From: Oscillospiraceae bacterium
GTDB taxonomy: Bacteria > Bacillota > Clostridia > UBA1212 > UBA1255
Direction of reading: 5' to 3'
Assembly (NCBI GenBank): GCA_015069185.1
Contig: SVJB01000002.1
Coordinates: forward strand, 64,797 to 128,796
Length of the DNA stretch: 64,000 nucleotides
Shown one piece after another: positions 1-8,035 of the stretch. The translations under genes were made by a program, and so were the position numbers. Below the pieces are notes generated by a model. The model did not search any database and was not told where the DNA came from. It worked only from the letters and a program-made list of their open reading frames with translations. Position 1 is the stretch's first letter. Every line of letters starts with the position of its first letter.

Positions 1-654
1 GAAATTAAAGTATCACCTTCAATATTATCAGCAGATTTCTCAATGCTGGGCGATGAGATAAAGAAAATGGAAGCGGCAGGAGCCGATTTGATTCACATAG
101 ATGTAATGGATGGACATTTTGTTCCCAATATTTCACTTGGTATGCCTGTTATAAAGAAAGCAAGAAAGGTAACAAAGCTTCCTTTTGATGTTCACCTTAT
201 GATAGAGAATCCTGAAAAATACATTGATGCTTTTGTTGCTGCAGGTAGCGATATAATTACAGTGCACCAAGAGGCCTGTGTTCATCTTCACAGAGTTGTC
301 CAGATGATTAAGAAGGCTGGTGTTAAGGCCGGTGTAGCTCTCAATCCTATGACAAATGTTGAGACGCTCAAATATATTTTGCCTGATATTGATATGGTAC
401 TTATTATGTCTGTTAACCCTGGATTTGGTGCACAGTCATATATACCTGTTATTACACGTAAGATCGCAGAAATGAGAGCGCTTTGTATACGCGAGGGTTA
501 TCCGGATATGGATATTGAAGTTGATGGTGGTGTGGATGCAAAGACTTATGTTGATGTTGTAGGCGCAGGTGCTAATGTACTTGTTGCAGGTAATGCTTTA
601 TTCACAGCAGAAGATCCGAAAGCTCTTATAACACTCATGAAGAGCAAGCAATAA
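1..654 (+). CDS. rpe: Ribulose-phosphate 3-epimerase, 5' end cut by window edge
   Basis: Interconverts D-ribulose 5-phosphate and D-xylulose 5-phosphate in the cytosolic pentose phosphate pathway. The reading frame is open from base 1 and begins at the family's N-terminal motif VSPSILSAD, so probably only a few residues are missing upstream. Other TIM-barrel signatures are visible: HIDVMDGHFVPN, FDVHLMIENP, MSVNPGFGAQ and EVDGGVD, which supply the metal- and phosphate-binding residues. The end agrees with a full-length enzyme. An aminotransferase gene follows after 17 bases, suggesting cotranscription. In many Firmicutes rpe follows rsgA and prkC, which cannot be checked here. Confidence 0.95.
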   Translation, partial: EIKVSPSILSADFSMLGDEIKKMEAAGADLIHIDVMDGHFVPNISLGMPVIKKARKVTKLPFDVHLMIENPEKYIDAFVAAGSDIITVHQEACVHLHRVVQMIKKAGVKAGVALNPMTNVETLKYILPDIDMVLIMSVNPGFGAQSYIPVITRKIAEMRALCIREGYPDMDIEVDGGVDAKTYVDVVGAGANVLVAGNALFTAEDPKALITLMKSKQ

Positions 655-671
655 GCTGAAAGGATGGTAAT

Positions 672-1853
672 ATGTTCTCAGAAAGAATTGTGAAAAGTCT
701 TGCGTCAGGATCTATGATTCGCGCCATGTTTGAACAGGGAAATGCGCTTAAGAAACTTTATGGTCCGGAAAACGTGTATGATTTTGCTTTGGGAAATCCT
801 GATTTGGAGCCGTCAATGGAGATTATTAAGCGTATGAGTGAACTGGCTTCGCAACCGGATATCCATAAGTATATGCCAAATGCCGGCCATGTTGATGTAA
901 GACAAAAGGTTGCAGAGTTTATGAAGCGCAAGACTGATGTTGACTTCGAAGCTAAGCACATAATTATGTGTACAGGTGCAGCAGCCGGTCTTACCATTAC
1001 GATGAATTCACTGCTCAATCCGGGAGATGAAGTAATTGTTATAGCTCCTTTCTTCGGCGAATATAGAGCATACGTAACACAGTACGGCGGAGTTATTATT
1101 CCGGTAAAGGCTTTGCCTGACACATTCCAACTGGATATAGAAGCTATTGATCAAGCCATTACAGCAAAGACAAAGGCTATCATTATTAATTCCCCCAACA
1201 ATCCCAGTGGGGCGGTATATTCCGAGGAAGATCTTGTCAGACTCAATTCTGTTCTCCTGGGAGCAGAAGCAAAATACGGCCAACCGATATATGTTGTTTC
1301 TGATGAGCCGTATGTAAAGGTTTCATACGACGATGTCGTTATTCCGGAAATTGCAGCTATATTTGATAATGCAATTATAGTAAATTCTTTCAGTAAATCA
1401 TTATCGCTACCCGGCGAACGTATCGGATATGTTGCAGTTAATCCTCTTATAAAGGATTCAGATATCTTAGTAGATGCACTTATTTATTCAAATCGTACAT
1501 TAGGATTTGTAAATGCGCCGTCGTTGTTCCAAAAGCTGGTGGCAGAGCATCTTGATGATGTTGTAGGCCTTGATTCATACAAAGAGCGTAGAGATGTATT
1601 GTATAAGATGCTTACAGATATTGGTTATGAGTGCACACTGCCTAAGGGAGCCTTCTACCTGTTTGTTAAGTCTCCTATTGCAGATGACGGACTGTTCTGT
1701 GATATGGCGCTTCGCCACAATATAGTAGTTGTCAGTGGCAAAGGCTTTGGCTATCCTGGATATTTCAGAATCGCGTATTGCGTATCAATGCAGCAAATAA
1801 CAGGATCTAAAGAAGCTTTTAAGGCACTTTATGAAGAAGTAATGGGAAAGTAA
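672..1853 (+). CDS. Class I/II pyridoxal-phosphate aminotransferase
   Basis: A 393-residue fold-type I PLP enzyme, most like the aspartate/aromatic aminotransferase group. Visible motifs are NSPNNPSG near residues 173-180 (Asn contacting PLP), SDEPY near 210-214 (Asp contacting the pyridine nitrogen) and SFSKSLSLPGERIGY, in which Lys242 should form the Schiff base. The substrate cannot be read from sequence; aspartate, alanine or aromatic amino acids are all possible. A ribosome site AAGGATGG precedes the ATG. The gene sits 17 bases after rpe and 19 bases before alaS, so it is likely part of one operon. Confidence 0.85.
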   Translation: MFSERIVKSLASGSMIRAMFEQGNALKKLYGPENVYDFALGNPDLEPSMEIIKRMSELASQPDIHKYMPNAGHVDVRQKVAEFMKRKTDVDFEAKHIIMCTGAAAGLTITMNSLLNPGDEVIVIAPFFGEYRAYVTQYGGVIIPVKALPDTFQLDIEAIDQAITAKTKAIIINSPNNPSGAVYSEEDLVRLNSVLLGAEAKYGQPIYVVSDEPYVKVSYDDVVIPEIAAIFDNAIIVNSFSKSLSLPGERIGYVAVNPLIKDSDILVDALIYSNRTLGFVNAPSLFQKLVAEHLDDVVGLDSYKERRDVLYKMLTDIGYECTLPKGAFYLFVKSPIADDGLFCDMALRHNIVVVSGKGFGYPGYFRIAYCVSMQQITGSKEAFKALYEEVMGK

Positions 1854-1872
1854 TAGATAAAGGAGAATAATA

Positions 1873-4500
1873 ATGGAAAAGTTAAGTTTAAATACAATAA
1901 GAGAAAAATATCTTGCATTTTTTGAAACAAAGCAGCATCTGAGACTGCCTAGCTTCTCGCTGGTGCCCCAAAATGATCCCAGCTTACTTCTTATCAATGC
2001 AGGTATGGCGCCTTTGAAGCCCTACTTCCTGGGAACTCAGACACCACCATCAAAGAGAGTGACCACATGTCAGAAATGTATCAGAACGCCTGATATCGAC
2101 AATGTTGGTAAGACAGCCCGTCACGGTACATTCTTTGAGATGCTTGGCAACTTCTCCTTTGGCGATTATTTCAAGAAAGAAGCTATCACATGGGCTTGGG
2201 AATTCCTGACAGAGATTATGGAGATTCCAGGAGAGAAGCTGTGGGTCACAATTTATGAAGACGATGACGAGGCTTTTGATATATGGACAAAGGTTGTAGG
2301 ACTTCCTGAATATAAGATTAAGAGACAAGGCAAAGAAGATAACTTCTGGGAGCTTGGATTAGGTCCATGTGGCCCTGACTCAGAGATACATTACGACAGA
2401 GGCGAGAAATACGGTTGTGGTAAACCTGATTGCGGTGTTGGCTGCGATTGTGATAGATTTATTGAGATCTGGAACCTTGTTTTCACACAGTTTGATCAAC
2501 AAAAAGACGGCTCGTATCTCAGACTTGCTCATCCTAATATTGACACAGGTATGGGCTTAGAGAGACTTGCTTGTGTAATGCAGGATGTTGACAACATGTT
2601 TGAAGTTGACACAATCAGAAAGATTATTGATACCGTTTGCGAGCTTTCCGGTAAGAATTATGGCGATGATGCACAAAATGATGTATCCATTCGTGTTATC
2701 ACAGACCATATCAGAAGTACTGTTATGATGATAAGTGACGGTGTTATTCCGTCTAACGAAGGCAAGGGATACGTTCTCAGAAGACTTTTAAGAGGTGCTG
2801 CCCGTCACGGTAAGAAGCTTGGCATTCAGGGTCAGTTCCTGTATGAACTGTGCGATGTAGCAATTGAATTATCATGCGGAGCTTATCCTGAACTTAAAGA
2901 GAAACAAGCATATATCAAGAAAGTTATTAAAACAGAAGAAGATAGATTTGCGTCTACTATCGAAGCCGGTATGAATATGTTGGACGGATATATAAGTGAT
3001 ATTGAGAGCAAAGGTGCTGACAAAGTATTACCTGGAGATGTTGCCTTTAAGCTTCACGATACATACGGATTTCCTCTTGATTTGACAAGAAGTATTTGTG
3101 AAGAGCAAGGTATCAGCGTTGATGAAGATGGATTCCGCGCTCAGATGAATATTCAGAAGCAGATGGCAAGAGATGCAATCAAGCGTGATACATCATGGGC
3201 AAATAAGGAAGTTATTTTGCCTAAGGAATGTCCTGCAACTGTATTTGAGGGCTATGAAAAGCAAACTCTTGAAGCAACAGTACTGTATATTGTAAATGAA
3301 CAAGGTGAGTTTGTTCAGGAAGCACAAGCCGGTGAAAATGTTGTTATCGTTTGTGACAAGACTCCTTTCTATGCAACAAGTGGTGGTCAGGCAGCAGACA
3401 CAGGTATTATTGAGAATGATTATGCATCTATAGTAATTACAGATACCGCCAAGACAGAAGACGGCAAATTCAAACACATGGGTAATGTGGCAGAGGGTAC
3501 TGTAGCTGTAGGTCAAAGCGTTACAATGACCATAGATAAGGCAAAGAGATTTGCAACAGAATGTAACCATAGTGCTACACACTTACTTCAAAAAGCACTG
3601 CGTACAGTATTAGGAGAGCATGTACACCAGGCAGGTTCATCAGTTTCATGTGACAGACTGAGATTTGATTTCAATCATTTGCAGGCTGTTACAAAAGAAG
3701 AACTGGCACAGGTAGAGGAGATAGTAAATCAGTCCATATATGACCATTACGATGTAGTAACAAAAGTCATGGACGTAGAGGACGCTAAGAAGTCAGGCGC
3801 TATGGCTTTGTTTGGCGAGAAGTATGGTAAGAATGTACGTGTTGTTAATATGGGAGAGTATAGCGTGGAGCTCTGCGGCGGTACACACGTAAAGAATACA
3901 TCTGCAATAGGCCTTTTCAAAATAACACATGAGAGCGCAGTTGCAGCAGGTGTGCGCAGAATTGAAGCTGTTACAGGAAATGTGGCAAGAAATGTATACA
4001 AATCATATGAGATGTCTTTGGCTCAGACAGCAGAGATTCTCAAGGCAGATTACGCAGATGTACCTGCAAAGGCTACAGATATAATTGCTACAAATAAACA
4101 ACTGACAAAGGAACTTGATCAGATTAAGAAAGAGGCTGCCGGTTCTAACCTTGATGACATAATTAAGAATGCAAAGGTAGTCAATGGTGTCAGCATTGTT
4201 GCTGCTCGTTTTGATGCACTGGGTGCAGATGGACTTCGTGAAATGTGCGAGGCTATCCGTGATAAACTTGATTGTGGTGTTGCACTGGCTGCATCAGGTG
4301 CAGACGGTAAAGTAACCATTGTTGCTATGGCAACAAAATCAGCAGTGGAGAAGAAAATTAACTGTTCTATGGTAGTTAAGAAGGCTGCTGCAATCTGTCA
4401 GGGTGGTGGCGGAGGACGTCCGGATATGGCCCAGGCCGGTGGTAAAGCCCCAGAGAAAATAGATGAAATGATATCCAGAGCAGAAGAATTTATTTCTTAA
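1873..4500 (+). CDS. alaS: Alanyl-tRNA synthetase
   Basis: Charges tRNA-Ala with alanine in the cytosol. The 875-residue length is standard. The N-terminal class II catalytic core shows TARHGTFFEMLGNFSFGDYF. The editing domain has the zinc/hydrolysis motifs CNHSATHLLQKAL and CGGTHV, which remove mischarged Ser and Gly. The C-terminal DHHA1 segment ends with the glycine-rich GGGGGRPDMAQAGG. The ATG follows AAAGGAGAATAATA closely. No T-box leader is present, because the gene starts only 19 bases after the aminotransferase. Confidence 0.98.
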   Translation: MEKLSLNTIREKYLAFFETKQHLRLPSFSLVPQNDPSLLLINAGMAPLKPYFLGTQTPPSKRVTTCQKCIRTPDIDNVGKTARHGTFFEMLGNFSFGDYFKKEAITWAWEFLTEIMEIPGEKLWVTIYEDDDEAFDIWTKVVGLPEYKIKRQGKEDNFWELGLGPCGPDSEIHYDRGEKYGCGKPDCGVGCDCDRFIEIWNLVFTQFDQQKDGSYLRLAHPNIDTGMGLERLACVMQDVDNMFEVDTIRKIIDTVCELSGKNYGDDAQNDVSIRVITDHIRSTVMMISDGVIPSNEGKGYVLRRLLRGAARHGKKLGIQGQFLYELCDVAIELSCGAYPELKEKQAYIKKVIKTEEDRFASTIEAGMNMLDGYISDIESKGADKVLPGDVAFKLHDTYGFPLDLTRSICEEQGISVDEDGFRAQMNIQKQMARDAIKRDTSWANKEVILPKECPATVFEGYEKQTLEATVLYIVNEQGEFVQEAQAGENVVIVCDKTPFYATSGGQAADTGIIENDYASIVITDTAKTEDGKFKHMGNVAEGTVAVGQSVTMTIDKAKRFATECNHSATHLLQKALRTVLGEHVHQAGSSVSCDRLRFDFNHLQAVTKEELAQVEEIVNQSIYDHYDVVTKVMDVEDAKKSGAMALFGEKYGKNVRVVNMGEYSVELCGGTHVKNTSAIGLFKITHESAVAAGVRRIEAVTGNVARNVYKSYEMSLAQTAEILKADYADVPAKATDIIATNKQLTKELDQIKKEAAGSNLDDIIKNAKVVNGVSIVAARFDALGADGLREMCEAIRDKLDCGVALAASGADGKVTIVAMATKSAVEKKINCSMVVKKAAAICQGGGGGRPDMAQAGGKAPEKIDEMISRAEEFIS

Positions 4501-4522
4501 AATATTTGAAGGAGAGAAAATA

Positions 4523-4867
4523 ATGAGTGACTGTATTTTTTGTAAGATCATCGAAGGCGCTATTCCTTGCAGAAAAGTATACGAAGATGATGATTGCATT
4601 GCATTTCACGACATAAGTCCTCAAATGCCTGTGCATATTGTTGTTGTGTCTAAAAAGCATCTTCCAAGTGTATTGGCTTTTAACGAAGAAGACGCACAAC
4701 ATTTAGGCCGTATTCAGTTAGCAATTGCTAAAATTGCAAAACAGCAGGGACTTTCAGAAAATGGTTTTCGAGTTATAAATAATTGTGGTAAAGATGCGAA
4801 ACAGTCTGTGCTACATCTACATTATCACATTCTTGCAGGCGGAGATATGGGAGAAAAGATAGTATAA
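4523..4867 (+). CDS. HIT family nucleotide-binding protein (HinT-like)
   Basis: A 114-residue histidine-triad protein. The N-terminal CIFCKIIEGAIPC and the C-terminal HLHYHILAGG carry the H-x-H-x-H catalytic triad of HinT-type purine nucleoside phosphoramidases. Its length and motif order match bacterial HinT. A ribosome site GAAGGAGAG precedes the ATG. The stop codon overlaps the first base of the phosphate transporter gene, implying translational coupling. The physiological substrate of this branch is not well settled. Confidence 0.92.
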   Translation: MSDCIFCKIIEGAIPCRKVYEDDDCIAFHDISPQMPVHIVVVSKKHLPSVLAFNEEDAQHLGRIQLAIAKIAKQQGLSENGFRVINNCGKDAKQSVLHLHYHILAGGDMGEKIV

Positions 4868-5931
4868 TGATTGAAGAATTAAACAGTATGATTGATTTTT
4901 TCAGAATGTGTATAGGTAATCCTGCTTTGCTTATTACAACGGTGCTTGTACTGGGTGTGATACTTGTAAATGGATGGACTGATGCTCCTAATGCAATAGC
5001 AACAGTAGTATCTACGCGTTCGCTTAAACCAAAGACAGCTATATTGATGGCTGCTGTGTTTAATTTTCTTGGTGTTCTTGTAATGTCAATTTTCAGTAAG
5101 AAAGTTGCAGATACAATTTATAAAATGGTAGATTTTGGAGGCGACAACACAAAGGCTCAGGTAGCACTGTGTGCCGCCTTGTTTGCTATTGTTCTTTGGG
5201 CAGTGGGAGCATGGTTCTTTGGTATTCCTACCAGTGAGAGTCATGCCTTGATCGCAGGTATTACCGGAGCCGCTATTGCAATGAGCGGAGCCGGCGGCAT
5301 TAATATGAATGAATGGATAAACGTCATTTACGGTTTGGGATTATCGGCCATACTTGGTTTCGCTATGGGATTTGCTGCCTCTAAGACTATTACTGCGATT
5401 TGCAGAGGGATGAACAGGCGCAAAGCTGATCGCTTTTTCAAAGGAGCCCAGATAACAGGTGGTGCAGCTATGGCATTTATGCATGGCGCTCAGGATGGTC
5501 TCAAATTTATAGGAGTTTTCCTGCTTGGTCAGACTTTGGCACAGGGCACATATCATCCGAACGAAGGTTTTACTTCTATACCGATCTGGTTGATGATACT
5601 TGTTTCTGCTATTATGGCATTAGGTACATCTATCGGTGGATATAAGATTATCAAATCTGTCGGAATGGACATGGTTAAGCTAGAACGATACCAGGGATTT
5701 GCGGCTGATATTGCCGGCGCGATTTGTCTGATGATAGCATCTATATCAGGACTACCTGTCAGTACAACCCATACAAAAACAACTGCGATAATGGGTGTAG
5801 GTGCAGCAAAGAGACTTTCCTTAGTGAACTGGAGTATTGTAAAGGAAATGGTAGCAGCGTGGATACTCACGTTCCCGGGATGCGGACTTATTGGCTTTGC
5901 TATGGCAAAAGTATTTGTAATGATTTTCTGA
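4867..5931 (+). CDS. PiT-family inorganic phosphate transporter
   Basis: A 354-residue polytopic membrane protein. It has the duplicated PiT signature: an N-terminal copy around GWTDAPNAIATVVSTRSL and a C-terminal copy around ISGLPVSTTHTKTTAIMGVG. These halves form the inverted-topology repeat that binds phosphate. PiT proteins import phosphate with H+ or Na+ as co-ion. The gene overlaps the HIT gene by one base and is followed after 19 bases by a DUF47 gene, the usual PiT partner. Low-affinity phosphate uptake is the likely role; sulfate transport is a less likely alternative. Confidence 0.92.
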   Translation: MIEELNSMIDFFRMCIGNPALLITTVLVLGVILVNGWTDAPNAIATVVSTRSLKPKTAILMAAVFNFLGVLVMSIFSKKVADTIYKMVDFGGDNTKAQVALCAALFAIVLWAVGAWFFGIPTSESHALIAGITGAAIAMSGAGGINMNEWINVIYGLGLSAILGFAMGFAASKTITAICRGMNRRKADRFFKGAQITGGAAMAFMHGAQDGLKFIGVFLLGQTLAQGTYHPNEGFTSIPIWLMILVSAIMALGTSIGGYKIIKSVGMDMVKLERYQGFAADIAGAICLMIASISGLPVSTTHTKTTAIMGVGAAKRLSLVNWSIVKEMVAAWILTFPGCGLIGFAMAKVFVMIF

Positions 5932-5950
5932 ATAACAGGAGGATATAAAA

Positions 5951-6586
5951 ATGGCTAGAAAAAAAGAAGTAGATTATTTTTCATTGTTTGTAGAAGCAAT
6001 TGATTTTTCAATAATTTTAGGAGATATGTTATCTGATATTGTTAAGCAGTATTCACCATCTTTCTGTGAAAACAGTCTTCCTGAAATTCTTAATGTTATG
6101 CATAAGAAAGAACATGATGCTGATACTATATATACTAATATCGTCTATGAACTTAATGTTGCTTTTATAACACCAATTGAGAGAGAAGATATTCTTGAGA
6201 TTGCAAAGAGTATTGACGATGTAACAGATGCGATCGAGGAGTTGGCATTTGCTTTCAACATGTATGATATAACAAAAATGAATCCGGATATAAATGATTT
6301 TGTTACTTTACTTAATAAGTGTTTAATGAAAGTCCGTGAAATACTTGTTGAATTCAAAACATTCAAGAAGTCAAAAACAATTCGTAAGCTTATTGATGAA
6401 TTAAATGAATTAGAATACGAGGGCGATAATATGTATCGCAGTACTGTCAAACAACTGTTTGCGACAGAAAAAGACCCTATCGAGCTTCAAAAATGGAGAA
6501 TTATTTACGAAGCCCTTGAGACCAGCTTTGACAAATGCCAGGATCTCGGCGGCGCAGTAGAGAACGCAATCATTAAGAATTCCTAA
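5951..6586 (+). CDS. DUF47 (PhoU-like) protein paired with the PiT transporter
   Basis: A 211-residue, mostly helical, acidic protein. It belongs to the DUF47/TIGR00153 family, distantly related to PhoU. The recognisable stretches are MHKKEHDADTIY and LNELEYEGDNMYR, the two Glu/Asp-rich metal-binding segments of the three-helix-bundle repeats. In many bacteria this protein is encoded next to a PiT transporter and is thought to regulate it, which matches the layout here. The stop overlaps the 3' end of the convergent tadA gene by four bases. Confidence 0.88.
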   Translation: MARKKEVDYFSLFVEAIDFSIILGDMLSDIVKQYSPSFCENSLPEILNVMHKKEHDADTIYTNIVYELNVAFITPIEREDILEIAKSIDDVTDAIEELAFAFNMYDITKMNPDINDFVTLLNKCLMKVREILVEFKTFKKSKTIRKLIDELNELEYEGDNMYRSTVKQLFATEKDPIELQKWRIIYEALETSFDKCQDLGGAVENAIIKNS

Positions 6587-7014
6587 ACACGGAGATTCTT
6601 AAAGAAATCTGTAAGAATCGCTGTGCATTCTTCTTCCAGTATGCCGCCGTACACACAGGTTTCCGGATACAAAATATTATAAACAGACATAGCTGCCCCA
6701 TCTGTTTTGTTAAAACTACCAAAGTAAACATTTCTGATGCGGGCAGCTTTTATTGCGCCTGCACACATAGGACAGGGCTCCAGTGTGACATATATATCAC
6801 AATCTGTCAGTTGCCAGGCAGATAACTTTTCACAGGCAGCTCTGATTGCATTTATTTCTGCGTGACCTGTGACGGAGTGCTCCTTCTCGCGCGTATTATG
6901 ACCTGTGGCTATTATCTTACCGTCTTGTACAATAACACAGCCTACAGGTACATCAATATCACAATTACGGGCTTGACGTATAGCCTCTTTCATAAAATTA
7001 ATACAATCAGTCAC
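6583..7014 (-). CDS. tadA: Nucleoside deaminase, probably tRNA adenosine deaminase TadA
   Basis: Zinc-dependent deaminase of about 143 residues. It has the catalytic HAEINAIRAA motif (zinc His and proton-shuttling Glu) and PCPMCAGAI (two zinc Cys). TadA converts adenosine 34 of tRNA-Arg(ACG) to inosine. Length and motif spacing fit TadA, though guanine deaminase is a close relative. I place the start at the GTG at 7014-7012, because GGAG lies eight bases upstream. The earlier in-frame GTG at 7023 overlaps that ribosome site. The gene is convergent with the DUF47 gene and divergent from mazG. Confidence 0.85.
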   Translation of the reverse strand: MTDCINFMKEAIRQARNCDIDVPVGCVIVQDGKIIATGHNTREKEHSVTGHAEINAIRAACEKLSAWQLTDCDIYVTLEPCPMCAGAIKAARIRNVYFGSFNKTDGAAMSVYNILYPETCVYGGILEEECTAILTDFFKNLRV

Positions 7015-7043
7015 AATAGTCACTCCAGTGCTTTACATTTTGT

Positions 7044-7072
7044 TTGTAAGAATCAAACAACAGTGATATAAT
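7044..7072 (+). promoter_or_regulatory. Sigma-A type promoter for mazG-rqcP-foldase operon
   Basis: TTGTAA at 7044-7049, 17-base spacer, TATAAT at 7067-7072 with an extended -10 (TGA just before). It lies between the divergent tadA and mazG genes, 47 bases before the mazG start. Confidence 0.7.
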
Positions 7073-7118
7073 TATACAATACGCAATTTAATTACACAAT
7101 CAACAGAGGAATTTTGTT

Positions 7119-7778
7119 ATGGTGAAAATTGAGATAAAACCTGAAAATGAAAAATACACATTAGACGAGCTTTACAGAATCATTGAGATTTTAAGATCTC
7201 CTGAAGGTTGTCCTTGGGACAAGGTACAGACACATCAGACTCTCACAAAAGGCATGATAGAAGAGGCATACGAGACTGTGGATGCCATTAATAAAGAAAG
7301 CACTCCAAAATTAGTAGAAGAATTAGGAGATGTACTTCTTCAAGTCATTTTTCATTCTATTATAGGCACTGAGGATAAGGCTTTTGGATTTGATGATGTT
7401 GTGGACGGTTGCGCTCGTAAAATGATATTCAGACATTCACATGTTTTTGGAAATGTTGATGCAGATAATGCCAAAGAGGCATTGGCAAATTGGGAACAAA
7501 TGAAAACAAAGGAAAAAGGCTTTTCATCTTTAGAAGAAGAGTTGGATGATATACCCAGTGTATTTCCTGCCTTACTAAAAGCACAAAAAGTAGGTAAACG
7601 AATCAGAAAAGCAGGTAAAAATTTACCTGAATCTTCTGTAAATAACATAAAATCTTCACAGAATATTGGTAAAATGTTATTCGATATTTGCCAGGAAGCA
7701 GAAAAACAAGGTATAGATGCTGATCAGGCGTTACGAGAATATACTGAGAAGATAGTATCCGATGCAAAGAGAGGTTAG
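7119..7778 (+). CDS. mazG: MazG nucleoside triphosphate pyrophosphohydrolase
   Basis: Hydrolyses (d)NTPs to the monophosphate plus pyrophosphate, a house-cleaning function. The 219 residues contain the MazG all-alpha metal-binding signature: CPWDKVQTHQTL, then EEAYETVDAI, then EELGDVLLQVIFHS, with the conserved E-x-x-E and E-x-x-D pairs. The C-terminal half has WEQMKTKEKG and a shorter second helical region. A ribosome site AGAGGAA precedes the ATG. It is followed after two bases by rqcP. Confidence 0.93.
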   Translation: MVKIEIKPENEKYTLDELYRIIEILRSPEGCPWDKVQTHQTLTKGMIEEAYETVDAINKESTPKLVEELGDVLLQVIFHSIIGTEDKAFGFDDVVDGCARKMIFRHSHVFGNVDADNAKEALANWEQMKTKEKGFSSLEEELDDIPSVFPALLKAQKVGKRIRKAGKNLPESSVNNIKSSQNIGKMLFDICQEAEKQGIDADQALREYTEKIVSDAKRG

Positions 7779-7780
7779 AA

Positions 7781-8035
7781 ATGAGAATTGATAAATATCT
7801 TAAAGTGTCGCGTGTTATAAAGAGACGTACGGTTGCTAACGATGCTTGTGATGCAGGCCGTGTCACAATAAACGGAAAGGTTGCCAAGGCTAGTACAGAG
7901 GTAAAGGTTGGCGATATTGTAGAGGTTGGTTTTGGTAGCAGTAAAACCAAATTTGAAGTTATGTGTATAAATAACAGTACTAAAAAAGAAGACAGCAAAG
8001 AAATGTTCAGAATTATTTCGGACGGAGGATTATGA
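7781..8035 (+). CDS. rqcP: RqcP-type S4-domain RNA-binding protein
   Basis: An 84-residue S4 domain protein of the Hsp15/YabO family. The N-terminal RIDKYLKVSRVIKRRT and GRVTINGKVAK form the S4 RNA-binding surface. In Bacillus the RqcP/YabO protein works with RqcH on stalled 50S subunits, helping to add C-terminal alanine tails during ribosome quality control. It is often next to mazG in Firmicutes, as here. The stop codon overlaps the start of the following lipoprotein gene, so the three genes look translationally linked. Confidence 0.85.
   Translation: MRIDKYLKVSRVIKRRTVANDACDAGRVTINGKVAKASTEVKVGDIVEVGFGSSKTKFEVMCINNSTKKEDSKEMFRIISDGGL

Noticed and set aside
1854..1872. T-box or other tRNA-sensing leader for alaS
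   Set aside because: Only 19 bases lie between the aminotransferase and alaS, too short for any such leader.
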